Shown here: one piece after another, positions 34,401-43,800 of the stretch
Layout: the number at the start of each line of letters is the position of its first letter
How positions within the stretch are numbered: the stretch's first letter is position 1
Assembly: GCA_001643675.2 (NCBI GenBank)
Contig: LSRY02000044.1
Span: 62,001 to 126,000, forward strand
DNA from: Monocercomonoides exilis
Taxonomy: Eukaryota; Preaxostyla; Oxymonadida; Polymastigidae
Length of the DNA: 64,000 nt
Direction: 5' to 3'
Notes under the pieces: model-generated
What the model saw: only the letters and a program-made list of their open reading frames with translations
Told to the model about the DNA's origin: nothing
The model's database searches: none
Made by a program: the position numbers and the translations under genes

Positions 34401-35350
34401 GAACACCATCACCTTCAATCTCATCCACAGACACAAACACAACATTTGTGAGGATGGACGATCTGTGTCCGACCACCTCATCGATATCGAATCTGGTAGA
34501 TGCGGTGGCTTGCTCGTCTCCTCATGAGAAGCTGATTGTGGATCTGAGTGATTCATTGTTCATGCTGCTGCACGGAAGGAATAAAACAAAGGAGATGGCG
34601 ATAGGCACATTGAAGGAGAGGGAGCAAACTGCTGCCCAGATCCTGTTCTGGGTGGCGAATCTGGCGCTCCACTCGTTTGATGAAATGGAAGTTCCGCTTT
34701 CCTCTCTTTCCAATCTGAGTCCGCACATTGTGCTGTTCTCAGAACACATGGTTATTTGTATTGTGATGCACTCCGACTGCTCGTCAGATGATGACTCGGA
34801 TTCATCATCGATCTCATCATCAACAGTTGTGACATCTGCCAGTGATGAAGATGATGAAGATGATGATGATAGTGACTCTCTGCCCTCATCAGCGTTTGAG
34901 GATGAAGATGATTACAAAAAAGAGTGTTTGAGGTGGAAGGCACCAGAGCTGCAGATGAACAGGAAGATGGGAGCAACAAAGGAATCAGTGGCATTCTCGA
35001 TTGGGATGATGCTGTGGGAGTGCTTGACACTGGAGATTCCGTTTGGAGAGTATGAGGCAGCGATTGCAGGAGACAAGATCGTGAATGGAGAGAGGCCGAG
35101 GATGGGAGATGAGGAGTCGAGTCTCGAAGAGGTGGTGAAGGGGTGTCTGTTGGCAGAGGCATCAGAAAGACCATCGCTGCCGAGTCTGAAGAGAGAGTTT
35201 ATTCAGCATTTTCCAGCAGGCGCTGCCATGATAACGATGTCAGATGCGATCGATGTGACGTGCATGAGATCGAGCCAATATACGATCAACAAAAGCGGAA
35301 AGATTATCATTTTGGAAGCAAAGAGTGAATGTGAAAATATTGAAGAATGA
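28448..35350 (+). CDS. Secreted beta-helix / TM / pseudokinase-like receptor, 2300 aa
   Basis: Starts MRGMVLGLSG with a signal peptide (hydrophobic LGLSGILYCVWIISVGC) and ends in TGA at 35348. About 1850 residues are extracellular, with repeated right-handed beta-helix turns marked by GGG motifs (YGGGLYLDD, RRGGGMYCES, YGGGFDLEP, GNGGGIKVE, GCGGGVMMH, GKGGGVYLA) and many NxS/T sites. One TM helix follows (YWLLIVVVLVVILLVVLIVS, nt about 34018-34095), then a basic stop. The tail from about nt 34490 resembles a protein-kinase fold: ALHSFDEMEVPL where the HRD loop should be, WKAPEL (APE motif, 34938), SIGMMLWECLTLEIPF (DxxSFGxxLWE equivalent) and SERPSL. No glycine loop, VAIK Lys, HRD or DFG is visible, and an acidic Ser/Asp run (34770-34915) fills the activation region. 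It is probably a surface receptor with an inactive kinase tail. Similar beta-helix/TM/kinase proteins are, to my knowledge, common in oxymonads. Confidence 0.85.
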   Translation: MRGMVLGLSGILYCVWIISVGCVCKGAASDGAGFVEESGKEGELDYSEGTWSEKAQNNKIGDDNLFDAHVEGKEGGVGETWKEDKMTKKCTKQWNERSGEIGKVEKWGFCDEWKMWGKEGVCGGSGVEGSVVAVNSSIQLNSLGLREMGGESVLRASDGSSVEVSGCVIGVERETPPFDFCGSCGLFTNISLRSSSTSTSISTEQIFPPLFSSKAMEGEISEKCHISICSSHFSSFCVSSAPFISSHFVCLSQLEFFNISSNPSKTTHLGERLSQISFLMSGCEFESVGDVYDGGIVPSLNSPSSSLAASNTSFVGCYRSQNVVISGSEGDLSKPGRHEITDDGANSFTWCVWNGSKTTGTNIHFSYGDSNGGAIFMYDLSSGTLSVKFCSFNDCYAHHGGGGIICYWINSVKIVNSSFNACTVKSAVGGGICIKSISSCIRVSGCEFQNCKAYSYGGGLYLDDFNVSGSSCIGTESGEGESACVFDCFITSCSLTYRRGGGMYCESVPAAFKMRSLQFISCSAASYGGGFDLEPSQSTAPTNNIYCYFFFFHDCSCSNSTPYGHDVYFQDNFNLFSSNNPFYESYTTNTNDKRVCRYYNGQYIEKKDWLKKGVLNRFVAVSGGNAEELCGLDESSACRTIGVAINNSLTQLILSIILIEGNHTSETATIDIGTKKISIFGRGKTASVIGTNSLSSTSTTLFSVSSGQLEVEHVGIDHNATRSSSPSVFVVPVGSGTLSLEDVAISSSVNGESGISASIFVMALSQLRMSDVEIKNMKMSQPLFSEPSSGESVSGESLLGNVTIRNVNRTGGDGVVISKSVKGGETFVVWNTTTEGCECENGNGGGIKVELEDTTSKVRIGTSTAQSGGTTTFNQCKCNGCGGGVMMHLADAIALFELSDTLVFDGNEAEYGKNVFISASDLNKTVTNDSFKFDYSSMKDDKTLFVGSDNFHSNKDLFMFLIPYSSFEIFISSNGFDVARCGSEEEPCFTMWKGMENMKQEVGNKTIQIEGSTIIRDLFNVSNYQIKKSSSMGEENVKSILNFEKAIGSQLEYFMENDIHLELTNIQLRLTSGFDNSAKTIISSRAGELVITGCSFHSEAGVNDGFDCVFVDVIGGNVEVNDLSMESCNVGNSIFSIHDAGITCQLKNVRVKLLNESRGCILSIKKSEPGLKINVGTNIEIDNSSFSGVKRSDNGASILESKSEKKICLVVNSSNITEDKAELSEKGGAIFFTLGASGSMKMIKSEVSQCSCTNGKGGGVYLATKERGELNFTFVGMKFSSNTARVGNDIFIECFNITSQINEIQFRFDFREGSFTQFNAIFGRDLCNNTDDTDLIDFLMTHRGDTIIVSSLNGSNDKQCGTNTLPCDSIDQGLIHLTSELISQILIVEESVIGREIELKEMSLSSKSREMCKVEVKSNIEKTKDALVITTGTVSFVRVNFVFDSNFISSHKSFISPEGGILEIMNCSFESKQSNEEGNTEYANIPFHIINMEKGELQLMECKVKRLILQESSIYLSSSLPSVIYLFEISNSTIKTSLIDINECGQLNMEKFHSENITVEENEDSLISCLAMKKTIQLANCTIGGVSSKTKKGKLMKVENCLDVSMDNCAFDGSSKERNEQNSKTEEEMCRWKGSLVDVVKSSVMMKDTTIANSPKGGITMSGGNVNIEKGEFMNNNPFIEKYPSLRKNIICSDFGTLNVMSLKGGDGLKDNTSLWMLNEGCSFEGIASERDSSFFIPVLESVEAKESTDRMKLTFKGLLLIPCNLSFSVVKRKGEEKKIEKHDFDSNGFLSEREVEGSVGKDLISSCGDEIEVCVFILFGNAESLSSTNSFILKNASEAKENGNERIVEGGKEGKSYWLLIVVVLVVILLVVLIVSIVLAVRWRKAKKENKDLREIVNDNIRKDPKAFEMVTMEMSPEAQWRREGMNNEENAKKRVYEKKMVHSESEEYLLAESGSTEYILGRDSGKIPEWALEKEEEEEMRKRTPSPSISSTDTNTTFVRMDDLCPTTSSISNLVDAVACSSPHEKLIVDLSDSLFMLLHGRNKTKEMAIGTLKEREQTAAQILFWVANLALHSFDEMEVPLSSLSNLSPHIVLFSEHMVICIVMHSDCSSDDDSDSSSISSSTVVTSASDEDDEDDDDSDSLPSSAFEDEDDYKKECLRWKAPELQMNRKMGATKESVAFSIGMMLWECLTLEIPFGEYEAAIAGDKIVNGERPRMGDEESSLEEVVKGCLLAEASERPSLPSLKREFIQHFPAGAAMITMSDAIDVTCMRSSQYTINKSGKIIILEAKSECENIEE

Positions 35351-35970
35351 TTTCTCATTTCATTCATCAATTCAAAGTCATAAAGGTGAATGAAAAGATT
35401 TTTTGTGAAAAAGTTTGTTGAAGAGAGATTATTTGAAAGAAGTCTGGAAATCATTGTTTTTGCGTTTCATTTTATTTTTTGATATTGTTAAATTATATGT
35501 TAATTTTATTTTTCACACACATATTCACCACTTGTTTGTAATTTGTTTGTATAATTTCACTGAATTCAGTCACTCACCAGAACAACTGTTTTTATTTGTC
35601 TTTTTTCTATTTTCAAGTTTTTGTGATTGTATTTCCCTTTCTGATTGTTAACAGACATGAATATTTATTTTCTGTTGTTTCTCATTATTGTTTTGATTGA
35701 TTTACCAACACCTTTTTCGAATGTTTTGATAAATGGAGTTTTTGTTGAATCACCATTCTTATTTTTCGATTGTTAATCCGATATGTATTTGCAGACATCT
35801 TCTTGTGTAACTCAAACCATTTTCGTTATTTTTCCTTCCAACTTTTCAATATTGTATTAAACTTTTTCGATATTGAATAATTTTTGGTGTATTTGTAATT
35901 TTTCAATTTTGATGAAAATAATTTTATGTTTAAAAATTATTCTTCATAACTTCATTATTCAAGCTGTGTT
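35351..35970. other. AT-rich 3' flank of the beta-helix gene
   Basis: No gene seen. A stretch of about 42 nt near 35860-35901 (AAACTTTTTCGATATTG...) recurs with few changes near 40549-40590, upstream of the first USP gene. Confidence 0.5.
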
Positions 35971-36483
35971 GGGTAAATGCAGAAAATAGGGGTACCAAAG
36001 TTTTTTCATTGTTTTGCAATATTTTGAAATAAAAATGATATTCACATTTATTCATGTGTTTCATATAAGTTACATATCAAATAAGAAAATTATGAAGGAA
36101 AAATGAAACAAACAATTTCATATTCCAATTCATTTTAAAGGTTTATAATATTTTGTTCCATTTAATAAATTTGATATGAAAAGGAAAAATTAAATTATTA
36201 CCGTCAAATACCTTGAAGCAGGACGTACTATCATGCTTTTCAATGGCGTAATATATAAAGAAGATTTTGGAGTTGTGGATAGCCGTGATGTTTCATTATT
36301 ATTTTTCCAGTTAATATTTTGGGTTTCTTTTTTTCAAGATTTATTCATTGATACACACTAATTTTTCTCCAAACCTAAAAAATTGTTATTATTTATCATA
36401 TAAATAGCATGTGGCTTGAGTATTATCCAGGATGAATGATTAACTTTAAGATTTTTAGGTACCCCTATCTTCTGCTCTTACCC
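35971..36483. mobile_element. TIR element D with 6-bp target duplication
   Basis: Terminal inverted repeats of 26 nt: 35971-35996 (GGGTAAATGCAGAAAATAGG, then GGTACC) and 36458-36483 (reverse complement GGGTAAGAGCAGAAGATAGG, then GGTACC). TGTGTT lies directly outside both ends, a good 6-bp target-site duplication. The 461-nt interior is AT-rich and has no long frame, so the element is non-autonomous. Confidence 0.75.
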
Positions 36484-36829
36484 TGTGTTGGTGTTACGTG
36501 TCAAAAAAACACAATCAATAAAAAATGAATGAAACAAAAATTGAAAATTCATAAATCATATAAAGTTTTGCATAATTATCAAAATTTTAACTTAAGTCAG
36601 TTTTTTTTTTCATTTAGTGAATAACATTCGTGGAAAAAACATCAGCTGGTGGAAAATCTGGTTGTTGGTGGAATTAAATTGCTGTTTGTTTATACTTAAA
36701 ATATTCATCCAATCCCACAATGAACAATATGGATTTTTATTTTTTAAGAGTTCGTGAAACAAGGGAGTATTATAAAAAAAAAAGGAACATAAACATCTGC
36801 AACTTGTCTTAATTTTTTTGAAAAGTTCA

Positions 36830-37040
36830 TTTTGATTGATTTTCAAATAAAAATAGAATTATCATTTTTTGATCAAATTTCGGTTCTTAATCACCAAATT
36901 TTAAGCAGTTATAAAAACGAATGCTTGACAATGTAATTATTTTATTTTTGTGAAGTTTCATTCGTTGAAACAGAAATTTGTTCGATGAATGAAATATTTA
37001 ATTTATTACAAAATTTAACAAAATGAACCTATATGAAAAA
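36830..37040. mobile_element. Decayed relative of palindromic element A
   Basis: Contains TTTTGATCAAATTTCGGTTC near 36868 and, about 90 nt later, AACAGAAATTTG followed by a diverged opposite arm. These are the inner-arm words of the element at 25246-25485. The outer arms are poorly preserved, so the limits are approximate. Confidence 0.45.
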
Positions 37041-37049
37041 ATGAGATAC

Positions 37050-37093
37050 TTTATTTTATTTTATTTTATTTTATTTTATTTTATTTTATTTTT
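37050..37093. repeat. (TTTTA)n microsatellite
   Basis: About eight to nine tandem pentanucleotide units in non-coding AT-rich DNA. Confidence 0.9.
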
Positions 37094-37300
37094 GAAATGA
37101 GATGAGAGAATGATGAATTGTGAACACAGTTTCAAAAAACGAAAAATTTGCAAATTAATAAATATGCCGGAAAAATTGATCCTTTCATTTTTTTATTATT
37201 GATATTATCTGAGTAGTATTCGTCATCTATTTATCTCCTTTCGCATGTTCGAAGCTGCGTGTTGCACTCAATGCTTTTTGTCTCTTTTTCTTCATAAATA

Positions 37301-37749
37301 CAGTCTAAACCGGATATAATCACATCGGTTTTTGCACAACTTTTTGTGACTTTATCCGATTGTGATTAAACGCGATGATGCTTCACACAGAAAAAAATAA
37401 AAATTAATCACAAAAAAAATTAAATTTGAGTTGATTTTTTTATTTTTGAAAAAACATGACAAATACACATTTTTCAATAGAAATAACAATTTTTATTGTT
37501 TTATTATGTTATTCAGACTTATTTTAACAATATTTTGAAAAATCAATTTTTTGAAATTTTTGATCAAAAAACCGATTTTTCATAGAAAAAATCACACATA
37601 ATGATAAAAAATGTGATTATATATTTTCAGCCCCATGATTATATGCGATGAAAAATGAATGAAAAACAAGCAAAAATATCGGTGCATCGAAAAATGTGAC
37701 TATAAACGAATGTGATAATATTCGACGTGATTATATCCGGTTTTGACTG
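37301..37749. mobile_element. Tc1/mariner- or pogo-like MITE F (TA-flanked)
   Basis: Terminal inverted repeats of 27 nt at 37301-37327 and 37723-37749 differ at two positions; the left begins CAGTCTAAACCGGATATAAT. A TA dinucleotide flanks both sides (37299-37300 and 37750-37751). CAGT-type ends with a TA target are characteristic of Tc1/mariner/pogo elements. At 449 bp and without a transposase frame it is non-autonomous. Sub-repeats such as GTGATTATAT recur inside. Confidence 0.75.
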
Positions 37750-37804
37750 TATAACCAATTTCCTTCCCCTGCAAATAATTATCTACTATTCTTCTTTTTC
37801 TCTA

Positions 37805-39015
37805 TCAAACTGTCTTTTTCTCCACTTCAACGAATTTCTTCAACATCTTTTGTTCATTTGCCTTTTCTTCACATGTCTCAGATTTTTCTTCCTTCTTTTC
37901 TTTCAGCTCCTTTTCAATTGTCTTTTTTTCTTCGATTTTTTCTTTCAGTTGTTGTTTTTCCTTTGGAGAAAAATCTCCAAATAAATCCTTATTCAAATCA
38001 TTTTTAGAACACAATGATGAGAACTTTTGAGAAGATGAAAGTGGACCACAAATTCTGGAAAGTGCAGGGGCAGCGGACACCAGATATACACCCGTATTTA
38101 ATAATGATGATCTGATAACTGATAAAGTTGTTGCTTCTGTTATAGTTTTGGGCAAAGAATCTGCCAAAGCTTATCTTCATGAGGAGGTTGAAAATTGAGT
38201 TGGCTTTTCAAGAAAGTTTTGAAGAGCTTGTTTGAACCTCGCAAATACTCGGTTATCACAAGGTCGCAAGAGGCTGGCCATGTTTGAATGAAAAAGATTT
38301 AACAATGTTATTTTGTTTTTGTTCCGCAAATGCAATCACTTCTGAATCGAAGTGAGTTCGGTGATTATCTTCTTAAAGGAGTGCTTTATTCGATAATGAT
38401 TGTCTATGTTTATTTGCAATTAATGGAATCCATTTCTTTGTCATTATCATTCGAAACAATTCCGTCGATATCCAACCAGATTAAGACCTCTCATAAGATA
38501 TATTGAATGAAGATTAAAAAGAGAACCCCGGTGGAATCTTTTTGTGAGGGGATATTAGAATATGAAGAAGATATAACCAGTTCTCACAAATGCACACACA
38601 AATTGTTGCATTTTCCGGATATGTCAATGGAGAAAGAGAAGGGGGTAATTGGTTTTTCAAGCAAACGATGAGTTTTTCAATCATATCATCTTCACGTTCT
38701 GAAGATTTGTCAAAATTGTGAATATCTTTCTTATTAATACTATTGACCACTTTGATGGAGGATAACTTTTCGAACCACGAATGTATTGTAATTGGAGATT
38801 GTGTGTCAAATTTTGCAATTTCCATCGGGATGGAAATTGAGGTTCTTGAAATTGAACTTCATTTTATCAAATCAAACACACATTTACAAATGACTTTATT
38901 TCTTTTTTCTTCACTTTCTCAACCTGTTTTCAAATATCTTGTGTTTGTTATATCCAAAAATGAAATAACAACATATTCAAATCTTCGAAACCATTGCTTG
39001 AATATTCTTCAATGA
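37805..39015 (-). pseudogene. Possible gene remnant on the minus strand
   Basis: Two minus-strand frames look more protein-like than their surroundings: 38167-37805 (120 codons, including VYLVSAAPALSRICGPLSSS and a Lys/Glu-rich end) and 38825-38514 (103 codons, including NKKDIHNFDKSSEREDDMIE). They are separated by frames with several stops, and frames further upstream (to about 39015) are broken as well. I recognise no family. A decayed gene between two transposon-like elements is one reading; chance frames are another. Confidence 0.3.
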
Positions 39016-39927
39016 GATCATTTTTTGTTATGAAAGAAGAGCAATCGCTTTATTTACCTAAGTTTCGAGATGTTTTCTCGATATGATCGAAGGTCGACAC
39101 GATTCACCAATTTGGCACTTTGTCTTTAAAGCAGCCATTCCTCTTTCCGATGCTCCGTTTGAAATTGAATTGGATCTTAATGAAGTTTTCAATGTTATTG
39201 TTTATTTCTAATTGATTTCGAATCATTTTTTGAAAAGAAAAAACAAAATTTCTGAGATCCTTTGTCTCAATCAGTTTGAAAAGTTTATTGGATGTTATTT
39301 TTTTGTTATTTTAATAATTATTCATTTGATCAAAAATTGAAAAAATCATTAAAATAAAAATTAAAATGAAAGAAAGTCAGTAATCACCAATCAAGAATTT
39401 ATAAATGTGAAGTCCAAGTTTTTTTTGACATAAGTTTATTCAAAAGTTGAAAACACTTTCTTTTTATTATATCAGAAAAATTCTATTGTTATTTCTGAGA
39501 ACTTCATTGTTTTTAAGCTGATTGAATAAACTTGATTTCAAGCTCTGCAGGTGTCAGCTTTTGAAAATTATTAAACTCATTATACTTGAATTTGATTAAT
39601 TTCATTTCGTTTTTATAGGTTTTCAGATAGCATGGGCTTCCAAATTTTTCACAAGATATCGTTTTTTCCACAAATTGTTGGTAAAATTTGTCAAATTCAA
39701 ACTGAAAAAAAGTTTTTTGATTTTTTTTCTTTTAGGTATTTGATCGTGTGTTTATTAATGAATTGGTAATTGTTTCAAAAAAAAATAATATTTTTCATGT
39801 GGACAGGAGAAAATGAATTATTTTGCAAAAAATAAAAGTGAAAGGATAGTTCATGATCTTGTATAGCACGCAAAAATCAGAAATCAATCTCATTTATTAA
39901 GAACGAAATGTTTTTAACAAAGTGAGT
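39016..39927. other. AT-rich intergenic region
   Basis: About 0.9 kb between the gene-remnant region and TIR element G. It is AT-rich; I see no gene or RNA. Confidence 0.45.
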
Positions 39928-40325
39928 ACAGATATCGCACAAAATACCGGACATCGCACAAAATACCGGACAAGATCGATTTCACAATAACTGCAAGAGG
40001 AATAATTCTGATAATTTTCCTCAAAACACATCTCATCAATGCAAACTCACGAGGAATACAAGACTTCACTTCAGCTTTATTTGTGCTCAGTAAAAATTAA
40101 TTTTTGAAATCTCGGAGAATTAAGATTTTGAATTTCTCCGAGATTTTAAAAATAATTTTTTAAATATTCATTTTGCACGGAAATGAAAGTCTGACATGCT
40201 AAATGTGTTAGCTTTGTTCAGATATATTTAGAGGAATATTATTAGATTTTTTATTTGAGTGGTTATTGAGAAAACGATCTTGTCCGGTATTTTGTGCGAT
40301 GTCCGGTATTTTGTGCGATATCTGT
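39928..40325. mobile_element. Tc1/mariner-like MITE G with duplicated TIR module
   Basis: The terminal repeats at 39928-39978 and 40275-40325 are perfect inverted copies over 51 nt. Read from the TA flank, each starts CAGATATCGCACAAAATACC and contains the module ATCGCACAAAATACCGGAC twice in tandem. Weaker inverted similarity continues about 50 nt inward, and the centre has a CTCGGAGAA / TTCTCCGAG hairpin. TA occurs at both outer edges (TACAG...CTGTA), as expected for a TA-target element. There is no coding frame. A truncated sister copy lies at 25715-25987. Confidence 0.8.
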
Positions 40326-40868
40326 ATTATTCATAGCAGACAAAACGAAACATTTTCAATTTTCGAAAATTAGAAAAGAATCGATGGATATCATTCAGTA
40401 TCATCAAAAACTGCAGTTTGAAGGAAAAAAAAAACCATTTTAAATGAAAAAACATTAATTATTATTAACATTAAAATCAAATTAATTTCACACATATTCA
40501 CAAGAATCAAGATTTGGAATTAATGAACTTCTTTTTCAATCTTGAGCAAAACTTTTTCGATGTTGGATAATTTTTGGTGCAATTGAAATTATTCCACTGA
40601 ATTTTGTGTTTTCTTATTGAAAAAAACAAAAATAATTATTTATTTCAGCATCAATAGAAAAATTGGAATATATTACTAACAATAACAACAATAATATCAG
40701 CGTTATAGCAAAGTTCATTTCATTATTCGAAAAGACATATTCATTAATTACTTATGGTGAATTTGATCATTATCCAGATTTTTAATTTGTTATGCCAAGA
40801 TGCGAAATCAAGTTTGACTTGATTAAATTTGATTTGCAAAAGTGATTTATTTTTTAATCCAAATAACA
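40326..40868. other. AT-rich leader region of the first USP gene
   Basis: Non-coding. Near 40549-40590 it shares a conserved stretch of about 42 nt with the 3' flank of the beta-helix gene (35860-35901). Transcription signals for the gene at 40869 should be here, but none is recognisable. Confidence 0.45.
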
Positions 40869-43800
40869 ATGCTGCTTATTTTAATTCCAATTTTTTTTAT
40901 GATTATTTGGGTGATGATTCATGCTGAATTGCCTGCAATTATTCGGATGAACAAGGGAAAGAGTTCAAATTCGATGAAGAATGACACAGCTGAAGAAGGA
41001 CGCCAACATTTGCAAAACAAAGAAAAAGAGATGGATTCTCGAAATGCGAAAGAGAGATTATCGTTCCCCGCGGCAGACTCGGACGATACGAATCAGATGC
41101 AATCACTGCTTAAGATTGTGCAGAGCTGTCAGAGCAACTTTGACCAGAATTTGCTTGCGTCCTTGCCAGCAACCTCATCTCCCCCGAACGGATTGCAGTC
41201 CAAAGGCATCAAAACAGCTGCCGATTTGAAGAAGCAAAAAAAGTTACACGATCTGAAGCCAGAAGATGTGGAGAATTTGCTGAGCTTGTTTAAGGCTGCG
41301 CTGTCAAAAAGTCTCAGCTCATCTTCCATTTTAGGCTTCGCTGCGTTGCTGACGCTCACAAAAACATTTGATTTTCCTTTTTCATCATCGTTGTCATCTT
41401 CACCATCAATAACTGCACCAACAAAAACCCCATCGCAACCACCGCCAGCGCATCTAGTGCCATTGGTGCTGTTCACCACCCTTCTGAACGAAGGATGCCA
41501 AGCACTGAATGAATGCACCGATTTCAACATCGTCAAAGAGATGCTCAGACTTGCGCTCAATCAGATTATTTCTGCGACAGTTGTCCTCCAAGCACAGCCC
41601 ACAAAAGAAGCTGCTGAATCTGCTTTGCTGTCGTGTCGCTCTTACAAAACATCTTCTTCTTCTTCTTCTTCTTCTTCTTCTTCTTCTTCCTCATCGTCTT
41701 CTGCTTCTGCATCTGCTTCTTCTGGTTCTTCGATGTCAACCTATTTGTCCGATATCCAGTTATTCCCCTTTGCGTCATCGCTTTATAGATTTCATTCTCC
41801 GAAGCACACTGCATCCTGTTCTTCTTCATCGACTGCGCATTCTTCGACTTTGCATAATTCCAGTCGCAATTCGAAGCCTTCATCTTTACCCCGCAACTCG
41901 TCTTCTTCCTCTTCCTCTTCCTCTTCTTCCTCTTCTTCTTCCTTTTCATCTTCCTTATCTTCTCAGCCACGCGTCTCCTTCCCTGGGGATGGGGTGACCC
42001 AGGCGTTATTCTTCCTTGCGCCTCTTCTCGTCTGCTATCGCAAAGCGCTCGAAGGAGAAGGCAAAGATAAAAGCGAGGCAACAGCAGCCACTGCGCAGCT
42101 GATCAGCAAGTGGGACATGCTGACGGTTGTCACCAACGCCATCAGCGCATTCCGGCGGAAGGTGAAAGAGACGCATACAGCAATGATGATGATGGGAGGA
42201 AGCACTCATACATCGGCTTCTGCTTCTGCCTCTGCCTCTGCCACGACTTCTTCATCGGAGCAGAATTTACAGCCAAATGAGTGGATGACAATGAGTGAAA
42301 ATCTGAATATGGAAGCGATTGGCTATTATTCGTTCATCGAGCACACGCAAATACACACCGAGGCAACTCTGCAGATTGTCGAAGTTCTGATCGAATATGC
42401 ACTGGGAAGCAACAACCTGATTTCAAGTGCATCATCGTACTCTTCGCCTTCTTCTCTTGGCACGTCGTCCTTTTCTGATGTTCCCAGCGCGATTTACTTG
42501 GATTCTGCATCTGTCGCCTTCAACTGCCTCGTCAAAGGCGCCCTGACGCTGCAAGAGAGAAGCGCTGCAATTCGCAGCTTTGCTTCAGCCATCCGCCGGC
42601 ACTTCATCCCTTTCTCTTCCATCGGCACAGACATATCTGCGCTCCAGCTGAAGAAGGACGGCACGATGAAGCGAAGAACAGCACATGAGAATGCGCCGTC
42701 TGGAGGCAGCGGAAGTAACAGTGGTAATAATAATGCTATTAGCAGCAGCAGCAGCATAAGCAGCAGCAGCGATGTATTCAGTGCTATTGAGAGCTATTTC
42801 AAGGCAGAGCAAAGAGAAAGTGGGTGTCTATGCGACAACGCGCACAAGACAGAGCAGATTTTGCTGTTGCGAAATGCGCCAATTTTGGATCAGCTGAACA
42901 AGATCTGCTTTTCGTTTCCTTTGACAATGCGACCGACGGCTGGTGCTTCTCAGCCTGGTAGCAGCGAGCTAAAGAGAATTAAAGGAGAAGGGGAAATGGC
43001 AGCGACAAGAGAGAATTACGAAGCAGTGGAGTGCTTCTTCGAATACATCATCGAGCTGAACAGGGTGCTTGGCAATCTGTGTACATTTGACAAGGCAAGC
43101 TTGGAGGTCAAGCGAAAGGGTAAAGAGGTGCAAGTGCAGCCAGCACTGACAAAAGAAGCAGCAACAGCTCCGTTTAGAGGAAGCAACCAGTTTCTTGCAG
43201 AAAACGAAGTGCTCAGAACATCAGAGATTGTGATTGGATGGGATGCGCTGTGGAATGTGGGAATGAATTGGCCATTGGCTGACTCATCATCATCGTCATC
43301 TTCCTCTTCTTCCTCATCCTTCTTCGATTCTAAGCCCAACACAGCGATGAAGCTGATTGAGTGTCTGAGCCGCCCGTCTTTCATGCCTTCGTCTGCCCTC
43401 TCCGACGATGTGTTCAGCATCTTCCCTGCACACTGCACCTTCTTGGAAGATGCGCTGCAGCGTGTGCAGACAGAGCTGAAGACGTTTGTGCGCGGCTCGT
43501 CCCGCTCCGCCCTCAACGCTTCTCTCTTCCGCCTGCTCGCCGACCTCTCCTCCCCGCAGGAGTACGTGTCCTCCGACAGCCGCATCATCAACAGCATCAC
43601 ATTCCTCTCCAACATGCTTCGATCGGTGCGGCCATTTCTTGTCTCTTCCCCAATGAAAGTGCTAATCCCACTCACTGAGAACGCTGCGGGGGGTGTCCAC
43701 ACATACGACAACCGCGTCGACCCGTTTGGCAGCAGCAACATCGACTTCTCTGGCGACGATGATGTGCAGACATTCCGGCTGAGAATAGCCAACACCCACA

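Noticed and set aside
33175-34476. 433-codon minus-strand frame inside the beta-helix gene
   Set aside because: Antisense shadow of a well-supported coding frame; no family match and Ser/Phe-rich composition mirrors the sense strand.
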